A stretch of 25,733 bases of DNA from Collinsella sp. (GTDB lineage: Bacteria > Actinomycetota > Coriobacteriia > Coriobacteriales > Coriobacteriaceae). The position numbers and the translations under genes are program-made. A model generated the notes under the pieces. That model was given only the letters and a program-made list of their open reading frames with translations. It did no database searches and was not told where the DNA came from. How positions within the stretch are numbered: the stretch's first letter is position 1; each line of letters begins with the position of its first letter. The DNA is taken from contig DXMG01000030.1 in the NCBI GenBank assembly GCA_019414325.1, forward strand, positions 1 through 25,733, written 5' to 3'. Below are positions 14,491-22,828 of the stretch, piece by piece.

Positions 14491-14522
14491 CTAAATCCCC
14501 TCTCGGATCGTTTCTTTGGCGG

Positions 14523-14652
14523 CTACTCGGCAAACGCATTACCGACGCTGTTGCCACCCACATGCGTCTCGACCAGGGTAAGGTCGGGATTGAACACGAC
14601 AGTGTCGGCGTCGCGCCCCGGCATAATGCTACTGCACTTGTCGTCGACATGA
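14523..14652 (-). pseudogene. 3' remnant of a second nagA gene
   Basis: Read on the minus strand, one frame gives AHVDDKCSSIMPGRDADTVV and continues through LTLVETHVGGNSVGNAFAE to a TAG at 14523-14525. This aligns residue by residue with the C-terminus of the intact NagA at 17381 (AHIEDKCGSIMPGRDADFVV ... SVGNAF). Similarity stops near 14652, just downstream of the kinase stop. About 43 codons remain, with no start. Confidence 0.85.
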
Positions 14653-14687
14653 GCTGGCAACCGATGCCGGGGCCGCAGCACAAGCTC

Positions 14688-15623
14688 CTACAGCTCGGTC
14701 ACGACAACGCCGTTGTAAACCTCGTCCCAACGATCCATAACCAAGTGGCCAGTCATGGGATCCATGGCATTGAGTTTGCCGCAGGTGTTGGCGGTACGCA
14801 GCACCGTCTCGTCGTCGGCTCCGGCAGCAATCGCATGTGCGAAGCCGGCAATGGTCGAATCGCCAGAGCCCGTAGCGTTAACGGCGGGGATATCGGGGGT
14901 CTTGGCGCGGAACGCACGGCCGTTATGGAAACCAACGGAGCCGGCAGCGCCCATAGATACGACGACCCAGGGGATATCGGAGAAGCGGGCGTCAGAGGCG
15001 AGCGCGGAACGGAGCTCGTCCACATCGTCGGTGGTAAAGCTCGTGCCCAGAAGGCCGTTAATTTCGGTCAGGTTAGGCTTAACCAGCTCAGGCTTGACCT
15101 CGGACTTGAGCGCAGCCTCGAGCGAGGCGCCCGAGGTATCGAGCAGCACCTTGGCGCCGGCGTTCTCTGCAATGCCCGTGATCTTAGCGTAGTAGTCCGC
15201 CTCGACGCCGCGGGGCAGCGAACCCGAGATGGTAACGACATCGGCCTTGCTCGCAAGCTCGGCGAACTTGGCGGTAAAGGCATCGAGCTCCTCGGGGGCA
15301 ATCGTCGGGCCGCTCTCGAGCAGCTCGGTCTGGTTGCCGGCGTGGAGGATGTTGAGACAAATGCGAGTCTCGCCCTTGATGGGCACAAAATCATTCTTAA
15401 TGCCGTTAGCATCCATGAGCTCGGCCATATAGGCGCCCATATGACCACCAAGCAAGCCGGTTGCCACGACATCGTCGCCCAGCTGGCCCAGGACGCGGGC
15501 CACGTTGAGGCCCTTACCGCCGGCGGTCTTTTCGGGCGTCACGCGGTTGACGTCGTCGATAATGAGCTCATCGAGCTGATAGCGCGTATCGACGGACGGG
15601 TTCATCGTAACGGTGAGGATCAT
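14688..15623 (-). CDS. PfkB-family sugar-phosphate kinase (LacC/FruK type)
   Basis: 311 residues, typical of 1-phosphofructokinase/tagatose-6-phosphate kinases. The N-terminal substrate motif GGKGLNVARVLGQLG (35-49) and the C-terminal ATP/catalytic motif NATGSGDSTIAGF (about 249-261, catalytic Asp 255) are both present. With AgaS producing tagatose-6-phosphate nearby, phosphorylation to tagatose-1,6-bisphosphate is the most likely reaction; fructose-1-phosphate kinase is the main alternative. The start at 15623 has AAGGAG six bases upstream. It lies about 60 bases after the epimerase gene, probably in the same transcript. The matching aldolase is not in the window. Confidence 0.85.
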   Translation of the reverse strand: MILTVTMNPSVDTRYQLDELIIDDVNRVTPEKTAGGKGLNVARVLGQLGDDVVATGLLGGHMGAYMAELMDANGIKNDFVPIKGETRICLNILHAGNQTELLESGPTIAPEELDAFTAKFAELASKADVVTISGSLPRGVEADYYAKITGIAENAGAKVLLDTSGASLEAALKSEVKPELVKPNLTEINGLLGTSFTTDDVDELRSALASDARFSDIPWVVVSMGAAGSVGFHNGRAFRAKTPDIPAVNATGSGDSTIAGFAHAIAAGADDETVLRTANTCGKLNAMDPMTGHLVMDRWDEVYNGVVVTEL

Positions 15624-15682
15624 TTCTAGCTCCTTATCTCGCAGGCTCCTTATGCCTTGCAAAACGAATTGGCTACATGCGA

Positions 15683-16564
15683 CTACAGAATCTCGATTGT
15701 GAACGAGCGCACGATGGTTTCTTTGGGCTTGGCGATAAGGCAGCCGCGCTTGTGCTCAAGCACGTCGTCCTCATCGGAGCAGGTCGAAAGACCGCCCCAG
15801 GGCTCAACTGCCACAAAATCACCCTCGGGCTTGCTCCACACAATGAGGTACGGGAAGCCCTCAAAGCTCAGGCGAACACCCTTGTCCTCGCCCTTTTTGG
15901 AAAGCGTGACCTGACGGCTCTCGAGCACGTCAAAGATGGTCTCCGCAAAATCGAAGAGCTCATGTGACAGAGGCAGCGTCTTTCCCACCATGGGGTTCTT
16001 GGAGCGGTTGGTCACGTCAATCAAGCCAGTCGAGGGGACGGCAGCGCAAAGCTCAGCAGCCTCGTCTTTCTCAAAACGCAACTCGTAGTCCGTATAGGCC
16101 TCGCCCTCATCGAGCGGGCACCTAAAGCCGGGGTGTCCACCGATAAAGAAAGGCATGTCCTCGGTGCCCTCGTTGGTAACCTCATAGGAGACGCGCACGG
16201 CGGCGTCCTCGAGCGTATAGCGGGCGACAAGCTTAAACGGATACGGATAATCGCTCAGCAGCGCGGCGTTATCCTCCGAAGCCAGGCACATCGCCAGCTC
16301 GTTCTCGCTCTGGCTCAGCAGCTTCCACTCCTGTTTGCGCGCAAACCCATGGCGGGCGAGCTTCACATGATGTCCGGCAAACGTCATGGCGCTGTTATCG
16401 CGCAAACCTCCGCAAATCGGGAAGCAAATCGGTGCCTGGCCGGACCACACGGCGGGATCGCCCTGCCACAAGTACTCGCGACCTCCAGCCTCAATCGAGG
16501 TAAACGAACCACCGGCCGTGGAGACCTTGATAGAAATCGAATCGTTGGAGAGAGCGTATTCCAT
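15683..16564 (-). CDS. Aldose 1-epimerase family protein (GalM/YihR-like)
   Basis: 293 residues with the galactose-mutarotase beta-sandwich pattern: GGSFTSIEAGGREYLWQGDP near the N-terminus, ICGGLRD and ARHGFARKQEW (about 72-80), GGHPGFRCPL (about 145-154, with the conserved His) and a late WSKPEGDFVAVEPWGG (Glu as catalytic base). It interconverts anomers of aldoses or their phosphates. The start at 16564 has AAAGGA upstream; a 45-residue extension is unlikely. It is divergent from the flavodoxin-like gene and leads toward the kinase gene. Confidence 0.85.
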   Translation of the reverse strand: MEYALSNDSISIKVSTAGGSFTSIEAGGREYLWQGDPAVWSGQAPICFPICGGLRDNSAMTFAGHHVKLARHGFARKQEWKLLSQSENELAMCLASEDNAALLSDYPYPFKLVARYTLEDAAVRVSYEVTNEGTEDMPFFIGGHPGFRCPLDEGEAYTDYELRFEKDEAAELCAAVPSTGLIDVTNRSKNPMVGKTLPLSHELFDFAETIFDVLESRQVTLSKKGEDKGVRLSFEGFPYLIVWSKPEGDFVAVEPWGGLSTCSDEDDVLEHKRGCLIAKPKETIVRSFTIEIL

Positions 16565-16720
16565 TGTCCATCCTTTCGAACAACTGCTTTTTGCTCGCAA
16601 GAACCCGTCTCGGCCCTGACCAAAGGACAAACCCGCACGTTCATCGATGCGTCCGGTTTCCCAGCCATGCAACGGGGTACCATACAGACATTGATGCAAT
16701 TACAGCTGAAAGGCCTTCTT

Positions 16721-17305
16721 ATGCGAACCATCATCCTTTATGCCTCACACCACCACGGCAATACGAAAAAGCTCGTGGACGCCATCGTCGAGGCGCACCC
16801 CGAGATCGATACCCTCGACGTGAAGTCACTCGGTAAAAACGAGTACCCCGACCTGCACGAATACCATCTGATCGGTGTCGCCACGGGCATCTATTACTCC
16901 GAGATCGACAAGGACATGGCACGCGTGCTCACGAACGTGCTGCAGCCGCAGGACAAGGTGTTTGGCCTTATGACCTACGGTGGCAAAAACAAGTGGTACG
17001 GCAAGGATATCGATGGCATCTGCCGCATGAGGCAGGCCATCTTTATGGGCGTCTACGGCTGTCCCGGCTTTGATACGTGGGGGCCGTTCAAACTCACCGG
17101 CGGCGTCCAGAAGGGACACCCGACCGCTGAGGAAATTAAGGGCGCCGTCGACTTCTTCGACAAGATCGAAGACGAGTATGGCGACATCATCGTCGAAGAG
17201 TACGCCAAGCGCGAGAAGCGTCTAGCATACGAAAAGGAGCATCCCGCGGGGGGTCTTGTGGCCGGCGTCAAGCGCACGGCAAAGAAGATCGTTAACAAGC
17301 TGTAA
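16721..17305 (+). CDS. Flavodoxin-like protein
   Basis: 194 residues. The N-terminus (IILYASHHHGNTKKLVDAI) carries the FMN phosphate loop of flavodoxins with the GNT motif, and residues about 55-65 (GVATGIYYSEID) and 83-92 (FGLMTYGGKN) fit the other FMN loops. A basic C-terminal tail (about 160-194) follows the fold. It is the only plus-strand gene in the sugar locus, divergent from the epimerase and convergent with nagA, so it is probably transcribed separately. Its redox partner is unknown. Confidence 0.8.
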   Translation: MRTIILYASHHHGNTKKLVDAIVEAHPEIDTLDVKSLGKNEYPDLHEYHLIGVATGIYYSEIDKDMARVLTNVLQPQDKVFGLMTYGGKNKWYGKDIDGICRMRQAIFMGVYGCPGFDTWGPFKLTGGVQKGHPTAEEIKGAVDFFDKIEDEYGDIIVEEYAKREKRLAYEKEHPAGGLVAGVKRTAKKIVNKL

Positions 17306-17336
17306 CTGTTAAGGTGCTTTTGAGCGTTTAACCCAT

Positions 17337-17376
17337 ACGGCGGGTCCGAGCAGATTCGGGCCCGCCGTCTTTTTCT
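17337..17376 (+). terminator. Intrinsic terminator after the flavodoxin gene
   Basis: A 13-bp stem with one G-T pair (17337-17349 with 17356-17368) is followed by CTTTTTCT. It ends the plus-strand flavodoxin transcript and lies in the gap facing the nagA stop, where the stem could also stall nagA transcription. Confidence 0.85.
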
Positions 17377-17380
17377 ATCG

Positions 17381-18550
17381 TTAATCGGTAAAGGCGTTGC
17401 CGACGCTCTGGCCGCCAACATACGTCTCGACGAGGGTGAGCTCATGGTCGAACACGACAAAGTCGGCGTCGCGACCCGGCATGATGCTGCCGCACTTATC
17501 CTCGATGTGCGCAGAGCGAGCCGGCACCTCGGTTGCCATGCGAATGGCGATATCAGCGCTGGCGATGCCCCAATCGACAATGTTCTTGACGCCCTGGGCA
17601 AGCGTGAGCACCGAGCCGGCAATGCTTTTGCCGTCGGCGAGCCAGCACAGGTTGTCCTTCATGATGACGTCCATGCCACCACTGGTGTAGCTGCCCTCGG
17701 GCATGCCGCCGCAGCCCAGGCAGTCGGTGATGAGCACCGTGTGCTGCCAGCCCTTTGCCTGCAGCAGTGCCTTGATGGCGGCAGGGTTTACGTGCTTGCC
17801 GTCACAGATGATCTCGGCGTAGGTCTCGGGCGTGGACATGGCAGCACCCACGACACCGGGCTCACGGTGATGCAGACCGCGCTGGCCGTTATAGGTATGC
17901 GTAAAGCAGCTGGCACCGGCATTGATAGCGGCGATGCACTCATCGTAGGTAGCGTCGGAGTGACCGATGCTGGTCACCACGCCCTTGGCGTTCAGAGCAG
18001 CCGCATAAGCAGCGGCACCGTCGCGCTCGGCGGCCATGGCGCTCTTAACGATGCGACCGCCCGCAGCCTCCTGCCACTGGTCGAAAACCTCCTCGGAGGG
18101 GTCAATCAGGTAAGCGGGGTTCTGCGCGCCCACGTGCTTCATGGTAAAGAAGGGGCCCTCCAGGTAGATGCCCTGAATGCGGGCACCGCAGAAGTCGGGG
18201 CCGCGGCCCTCGTCCGCCTTGGCGATAGCAGCGCAGGCGTCCTTGATCTGTTCGACGCCATCGGTGAACGTCGTGGGCAGCCAGCTGGTGGTACCGCGAC
18301 GGGCGAGCTCGGTTGAGCTGATATCGATGCCCTCGGGATCGTTATCGGTAGTTGAGTGGTTGTAGAAGCCATGGATGTGAGTATCGACCATACCCGGTGC
18401 GATCCACGATCCCGTGTAGTCCTTAATCTCGCAAGAGGGCTCGTCGGCCTGCCAGGCGCCAAAAACGCCATCCTCGACCATAAGATAGCCGCCCAGTTGC
18501 GGGCCTGCCGGCAAGAAGAACTTGTCAGCCTTAATTGCGTACGTGCTCAT
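17381..18550 (-). CDS. nagA: N-acetylglucosamine/galactosamine-6-phosphate deacetylase
   Basis: 389 residues, the normal length of NagA. Amidohydrolase residues are in place: HIH (58 and 60), E131 in YLEGPF, H197 in SIGHSDATYDE, H218 in FTHTYN and the catalytic D276 in VLITDCLG. It removes acetate from GlcNAc-6-P or GalNAc-6-P in the cytoplasm; beside AgaS and a mannose-family PTS the galactosamine form is likely (AgaA role). The start at 18550 has GAGGAG; a GTG two codons upstream is less likely. It is separated from agaS by a terminator, so it has its own promoter. Confidence 0.93.
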   Translation of the reverse strand: MSTYAIKADKFFLPAGPQLGGYLMVEDGVFGAWQADEPSCEIKDYTGSWIAPGMVDTHIHGFYNHSTTDNDPEGIDISSTELARRGTTSWLPTTFTDGVEQIKDACAAIAKADEGRGPDFCGARIQGIYLEGPFFTMKHVGAQNPAYLIDPSEEVFDQWQEAAGGRIVKSAMAAERDGAAAYAAALNAKGVVTSIGHSDATYDECIAAINAGASCFTHTYNGQRGLHHREPGVVGAAMSTPETYAEIICDGKHVNPAAIKALLQAKGWQHTVLITDCLGCGGMPEGSYTSGGMDVIMKDNLCWLADGKSIAGSVLTLAQGVKNIVDWGIASADIAIRMATEVPARSAHIEDKCGSIMPGRDADFVVFDHELTLVETYVGGQSVGNAFTD

Positions 18551-18612
18551 ATGCACTCCTCGCTTCTAAAGCAGTTGACTGTGGTAATGCTTATACCCAG
18601 CTCACGTAAAAC

Positions 18613-18649
18613 AAAAAGCGCCCGCCCGCCGTTATGAGCGGACGGGCGC
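18613..18649 (-). terminator. Intrinsic terminator after agaS
   Basis: On the minus strand a 12-bp stem with one mismatch (18638-18649 with 18618-18629) around an 8-base loop is followed by TTTTTG. It lies 19 bases beyond the agaS stop. Confidence 0.85.
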
Positions 18650-18667
18650 CCTTACAGGGGGACGCGA

Positions 18668-19834
18668 TTAAGCGGTGAAGGGGTGAATCGTCACGCCCTT
18701 AACCACGCGGTTGACCGTGCCGGTGGGGCTCGGCGTATCGGGCGTGTTGCCCACGCGGACGGAGTTGAGCAGGCTGATAGCCTGGGCAAACATCACGAAC
18801 GGCAGAGCAAGGTAACCCTCGGGAAGTGCCTCGTAGCCCTTAAAGGTGAAGGACTCACCCTCATAGACGGTGGCACCTTCCTGCTGAACGGCGATGGTGT
18901 GCTGAGCGATCTCGTCGCCACCGATCTCGTTGAGGATGTCGATGTCGTACTGACGGGTGTAGGCGTCGTTGTTGACGAACACGAAGACGAGCGTCTTATC
19001 GTCGACGAAGGACTTAGGTCCGTGACGATAGCCCATGGAGGTGTCGTAGGAAGTAGCGACCAGACCGTGAGCGAGCTCGAGGATCTTGAGCTGGCTCTCC
19101 TGAGCAAGGCCACCGAAGGAGCCAGAACCCAAGTAGGTCACGCGGTTGAAATCGCCAGCCAGGTAATCGGCGATCTCGGGCTCACGGGAGATGACCTCCT
19201 CGCCCATCTTGGCAATCGTCTCGACCCACTCGGCCTTCTGCTCGTCAGAGGCAGTGTCGAAAATAAGGGTGGAGAGCAGGGTCATGCAGGAATAAGAACC
19301 GGTCATGGCGAAGCCCTTGTCGTTGGCGCGCGGAATGAGCAGCGTCAGCGCATTGGGATCATCGGCAGACTCGACGGCAAGCTTGCCCTCGGGAGCGCAG
19401 GTGATGTTGAGGAACTTGACGTTGTGGACGAGCTCCTTGGCAACGGCAACGGCGGCAAGGCTCTCGGGGCTGTTGCCAGAGCGGGCAAAGGAAACCACGA
19501 GCGTGGGATCCTCGGCGCGCAGGAAGTCGCGCGGGGCGCTCACGATGTCGGTCGTGGCGATGGGCTTAAAGTCGTAGAGATCAGTGTTGCCAGCGTGACG
19601 CAGGTACGGGGCGCAGGTATCGCCAACGTAGTCGGACGTACCGGCACCGGTGAAGACAACGGACAGACGACCCTCGCCCATAGCGCGAGCCTCGGCCAGG
19701 AAGGCCTCGATGGCCTCCTTGTTCTCGCGATAGATGTTGAGCGTATCACGCCAAAGCTCGGGCTGCTGAGCAATCTCGGCCGTGGTGATCTGGGCGCCGA
19801 GCTCGGTGAGCTCCTCGACACTCTTCTCGAACAT
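18668..19834 (-). CDS. agaS: AgaS-type galactosamine-6-phosphate deaminase/isomerase
   Basis: 388 residues with two SIS (sugar isomerase) domains: VVFTGAGTSDYVGD (about 59-72) and SFARSGNSPES (about 115-125) in the first, YLGSGSFGGLAQESQLKILE (about 235-254) and MGYRHGPKSF (about 268-277) in the second. AgaS proteins turn galactosamine-6-phosphate into tagatose-6-phosphate with release of ammonia. Neighbouring NagA, the kinase and the PTS fit that pathway. A palindromic operator lies 62 bases upstream of the start, and a terminator follows the gene, so it is monocistronic and probably controlled by the adjacent GntR protein. Confidence 0.9.
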   Translation of the reverse strand: MFEKSVEELTELGAQITTAEIAQQPELWRDTLNIYRENKEAIEAFLAEARAMGEGRLSVVFTGAGTSDYVGDTCAPYLRHAGNTDLYDFKPIATTDIVSAPRDFLRAEDPTLVVSFARSGNSPESLAAVAVAKELVHNVKFLNITCAPEGKLAVESADDPNALTLLIPRANDKGFAMTGSYSCMTLLSTLIFDTASDEQKAEWVETIAKMGEEVISREPEIADYLAGDFNRVTYLGSGSFGGLAQESQLKILELAHGLVATSYDTSMGYRHGPKSFVDDKTLVFVFVNNDAYTRQYDIDILNEIGGDEIAQHTIAVQQEGATVYEGESFTFKGYEALPEGYLALPFVMFAQAISLLNSVRVGNTPDTPSPTGTVNRVVKGVTIHPFTA

Positions 19835-19895
19835 TTCTAATACCTCTCTCTAGAAGTAATCCTCTGACGTGCAATTATACATTTCGGTTGGTTAT

Positions 19896-19909
19896 CTGGT
19901 AGTAACCAG
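19896..19909. promoter_or_regulatory. Likely GntR operator upstream of agaS
   Basis: The palindrome CTGGT AGTA ACCAG lies between gntR and agaS. The same 13 bases (CTGGTAGTAACCA) recur upstream of the PTS operon at 24189. The form resembles the HutC/NagR-type operators with TGGT and ACCA arms (the DasR site is TGGTCTAGACCA). Binding by the adjacent regulator is inferred. Confidence 0.75.
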
Positions 19910-19948
19910 TTAAATGCAAAGAATCACCATATGGAAACGATGCGAGCA

Positions 19949-20680
19949 CTAGTTACTGCGCTGGTGGTAAACCTTGTATTTAAACTGATCGGCACGAGCA
20001 ACCGAAAGTGTGTACTCCACTACCTCGTTTGACTCGTTATACGTAGTCCTGACCAAATCGAGCACAGGCGAGCCCTCGACAATTCCCAAAAGGTGGGCAT
20101 CGGTGGGACGGGCTATGCTCGCATAGAACTCCTCTTCGGCCACGCGAATCTTTTGCTGAAAGTCCTGCTCAATCACATCGTAAAGCGGCTTACGCTCCAG
20201 CAGCGGTCGCTTTAGGGACAGAAATTGACGAACCGGTAGATAGCTGCGTTCGACCATCATGGGCATGTTGTCGGCAGAGCGAAGACGCTTGAGCTTAAAA
20301 ATGCGATCACCGATGCGCAATCCCATATGCTCGGCCAGATTCTTATCGGCCTCCATCTCGCAAAACTCGAGAATCGTGGTCTCGGGTTCTCGACCCATCG
20401 CGCGCATCTGCTCGGTAAAGCTGTAGGACTGCATAAGATTGGTTGCTTTTGCCGAACGGTCGGTCACAAAGGTACCGCGACCGTGCTGCCGAACCACCAG
20501 TCCTAAACGCTCCAGTTCCTGCAGAGCCAGGCGTACCGTAGTGCGCGAGAGACCATAGCGCTCCGAAAGTTCGCGCTCGGAAGGAATCATGTCACCGGCG
20601 CGATATTCATGGTCAATCTTTTCGGTCAGAATATCGACCAGCTGATCGTACAGCGGTTGCTTACGCGCTCCGATCGCCAT
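19949..20680 (-). CDS. GntR/HutC-family regulator with UTRA domain
   Basis: 243 residues. The N-terminal winged helix (about 8-75: PLYDQLVDILTEKI, then IPSERELSERYGLSRTTVRLALQELERLGLVVRQHGRGTFV) is canonical GntR. The C-terminal UTRA effector domain (about 95-235) follows. NagR/DasR-type members sense amino-sugar phosphates and repress transport and catabolic genes until the effector binds. The gene lies between the PTS operon and agaS, both of which carry a matching palindrome upstream. Effector identity (for example GalN-6-P or GlcN-6-P) cannot be read from sequence. Confidence 0.92.
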   Translation of the reverse strand: MAIGARKQPLYDQLVDILTEKIDHEYRAGDMIPSERELSERYGLSRTTVRLALQELERLGLVVRQHGRGTFVTDRSAKATNLMQSYSFTEQMRAMGREPETTILEFCEMEADKNLAEHMGLRIGDRIFKLKRLRSADNMPMMVERSYLPVRQFLSLKRPLLERKPLYDVIEQDFQQKIRVAEEEFYASIARPTDAHLLGIVEGSPVLDLVRTTYNESNEVVEYTLSVARADQFKYKVYHQRSN

Positions 20681-20765
20681 CCTATCCTCCCTTTTGCTCG
20701 AATTCGGCTAACTACCTAGGGTGTTATGCATTATCTGTCTGCCACACCCGAATCATTAAGAAAAC

Positions 20766-20799
20766 AAAAGCCGCGCGCTCTTTCGAGCACGCGGCTTTT
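20766..20799. terminator. Terminator after the PTS operon
   Basis: A 15-bp stem with a single mismatch and TTTC loop (AAAAGCCGCG arm at 20766, matching arm ending at 20799) gives A and T tracts on the two sides. On the minus strand it follows the IID gene and would end the PTS transcript before gntR. Confidence 0.85.
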
Positions 20800-20865
20800 A
20801 ACATACACATGGCTTAAGGGGTCGGGGTGTGAGCCGCGTAGGGACACACCCCTCAAGCTAGAGCC

Positions 20866-21948
20866 TTACCAGATGCTCGGCCAGAGACCAAGCGGGCCAG
20901 CGCCCAGGATGCCAAGGACGAAGAGCAGGAGAATGCCCTTGGTCGGGGTCCAGCTGTGCTTAGCGAACATGTAGTAAAGCAGCAGCGTAAGCATAAGCGG
21001 GACGAGCTTCGGGACGATGGTGTTGAGGGTGTCGGCAACAGAGAAGTTGACCGGATCCTCGGTAACGGTGCCGTAGGTCACGGACTCCATGCCGTTACCC
21101 AGATCGGTGACGCCGCACTCGACAGCGTTGCCGTCGGCATCGGAAGCGGTAAGGGCGTTGCCGTCCTTATCGGTCATGGCGATGGTACCGGCCTCAGCGG
21201 TCTCGGTATCGATGCCCTCCATACCGGTGAAGTTCTCGGCCTCCTTCTCGGAGACGATCACGGTAGTAGCGGAGAGACCACGGGTGGTGCCGTTGGGGAT
21301 CTGGAGGTTGATCTGGGTGCCACCCATGGTGACGACCAGGCAACCGACGACGAAGACGCCCATGATGGAAGCGGCACGCGTGAAGGCCTGCATGTTGGCG
21401 GTCAGAGCGTCAATAGCGCTGGTGCCAAGCTTGTAGGACCAGTTCATGAGCCAGAAGCGCAGAGCGAACTGGACGACGTTGAAGATCACCAGGAAGATGA
21501 TCGGTGCAGCGGCGTTGCCGTTGATGGCCATGTTGGAGGTGATGCCGGCCGTGATAGGCACGAGCGTCAGCCAGAACAGGGCGTCACCGATACCACCGAG
21601 CGGGCCCATTGCGGCGACGCGGACGGCGCGGATCGTGGGGATGTCAACCTTGTTCTGCTCGAGCGAAAGCACGATGCCCATAACAAAGGTGACAAGGAAC
21701 GGGTGGGTGTTGAAGAACTCCAGGTTGTGGCTCATGGAAGCCGCGAGGTCGTTCTTGTTGGTGTGGATCTTCTCCAGACCGGGGATGATGGAGTAAAGCC
21801 AGCCAGCGGCCTGCATGCGCTCGTAGTTGAACGATGCCTGCAGGAAGCAGGAGCGCCAAGCCATCTTGTTGAGGGTCTTCTGGTCGAGCTGCGGAGCAGG
21901 AGTGAGATCCTCGTAGTGCTCCGGGATCACATACTCATTAGATGCCAT
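20866..21948 (-). CDS. PTS mannose-family IID component with enlarged loop
   Basis: 360 residues. The N-terminal MAWRSCFLQASFNYERMQAAGWLY, THPFLVTFVMGIVLSLEQ and RVAAMGPLGGIGDALFW segments (about 29-126) are characteristic of mannose-family IID proteins, which form the membrane channel with IIC. Usual members are roughly 265-305 residues; the extra length is an insert of about 75 residues (about 225-300) rich in Thr, Gly, Asp and Glu, between transmembrane segments. It starts at 21948 with GGAGGTGA upstream and overlaps the IIC gene by 11 bases. Confidence 0.9.
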   Translation of the reverse strand: MASNEYVIPEHYEDLTPAPQLDQKTLNKMAWRSCFLQASFNYERMQAAGWLYSIIPGLEKIHTNKNDLAASMSHNLEFFNTHPFLVTFVMGIVLSLEQNKVDIPTIRAVRVAAMGPLGGIGDALFWLTLVPITAGITSNMAINGNAAAPIIFLVIFNVVQFALRFWLMNWSYKLGTSAIDALTANMQAFTRAASIMGVFVVGCLVVTMGGTQINLQIPNGTTRGLSATTVIVSEKEAENFTGMEGIDTETAEAGTIAMTDKDGNALTASDADGNAVECGVTDLGNGMESVTYGTVTEDPVNFSVADTLNTIVPKLVPLMLTLLLYYMFAKHSWTPTKGILLLFVLGILGAGPLGLWPSIW

Positions 21949-22738
21949 CTTCGAAGTCACCTCCGTCAGAAACAGCTGCACCCTTCAGCTCGGTCTGCTG
22001 CTGGAAGTCCCAGAAAGCGATGCCGAAGCCGATGAGAGCGAGGATGAGCAGAGCAGGGGTTGCCAGCGAATCGTTGGCAACGGTGATGAGCGCGAGGCCA
22101 AAGCCCATGAGGAAGAAGCCCCACATATCGCGGTTCATCATAACCTTGAGCAGGACGGCGAAGCCGACGAAGCGCATCATGCCGCCTGCAGCGGAGAGAC
22201 CGGTCTGCAGCCAAGTCGGGATGGCAGAAGCGATGGTCTGACCGATGGTAGCGCCAGCGATGAAGAACAGGGTGACGACGACAGCGAAGATCAGGCCGAG
22301 CAGAGCCATGGCGAAGTAGTTCAGGCGCTCGATGCCCTTGGTGTCCGCGTTGTGAGCCATGTTATCGGCCGTGGACATAAGCGGGGACATAAGCGTGAAG
22401 ACCAGGGTAACGCCAAGCTGGCCAAGCAGAGCGAACGGAATGGCGAGGCCGACTGCCGCGTTGGGCTCGAGGCCCGTGGCGATAGCGAGAATGGCTGCCA
22501 TGATGCCGCCGATGACGGCGTTAGGCGGCTGAGCGCCTCCGATCGGCATGTTGCCGATCGTCATGAGCTGATAGGTACCACCCACGAGAAGACCGGTGTT
22601 AAGGTCGCCAAGGATAAGACCGATGACGGCGCCGGTGACGATGGGCTGATAGAGAGACTCGAGGAAGTCAAACTGGTCGATTGCCGCGATGAACGTGACG
22701 ACGAAGACCAGAGCGATCTGGATGATCGAGTATTCCAT
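21938..22738 (-). CDS. PTS mannose-family IIC component
   Basis: 266 residues, the normal size. The very hydrophobic protein begins with IIQIALVFVVTFIAAIDQFDFLESLYQPIVTGAVIGLILGD, and has GGTYQLMTIGNMPIGGAQPPNAVIGGIMA, the conserved IIC region. It forms the sugar-specific membrane pathway with IID. It has an AAAGGAGGAG ribosome site and follows the IIB gene after a 90-base spacer with small hairpins. Confidence 0.92.
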   Translation of the reverse strand: MEYSIIQIALVFVVTFIAAIDQFDFLESLYQPIVTGAVIGLILGDLNTGLLVGGTYQLMTIGNMPIGGAQPPNAVIGGIMAAILAIATGLEPNAAVGLAIPFALLGQLGVTLVFTLMSPLMSTADNMAHNADTKGIERLNYFAMALLGLIFAVVVTLFFIAGATIGQTIASAIPTWLQTGLSAAGGMMRFVGFAVLLKVMMNRDMWGFFLMGFGLALITVANDSLATPALLILALIGFGIAFWDFQQQTELKGAAVSDGGDFEDGI

Positions 22739-22761
22739 CTTGCTCCTCCTTTCAAAATGTA

Positions 22762-22811
22762 TGTACGCACTTTGGATTTCACGTACAGAACGTCAGGGTT
22801 TCACTCCTGAC
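22762..22811. repeat. Two small hairpins between IIB and IIC genes
   Basis: TGTACG (22762-22767) pairs with CGTACA (22782-22787), and GTCAGG (22792-22797) pairs with CCTGAC (22806-22811). They fill the widest gap inside the PTS operon and may adjust the balance of IIB to membrane components; this is inference. Confidence 0.4.
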
Positions 22812-22828
22812 AACGTGGATCACGAGGA

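Noticed and set aside
14475..15629. Long plus-strand frame of 384 residues
   Set aside because: It is the antisense shadow of the PfkB-type kinase and the nagA remnant and has no recognisable domain.
16133..16720. N-terminal extension of the flavodoxin frame
   Set aside because: It overlaps the epimerase gene antisense; the ATG at 16721 has a ribosome site and begins the flavodoxin fold.
18683..19840. Long plus-strand frame of 385 residues
   Set aside because: It is the antisense shadow of agaS, whose two SIS domains are clear on the minus strand.
20956..22035. Long plus-strand frame of 359 residues, His/Asp-rich
   Set aside because: It is antisense to the PTS IID gene; composition is the complement of hydrophobic codons.
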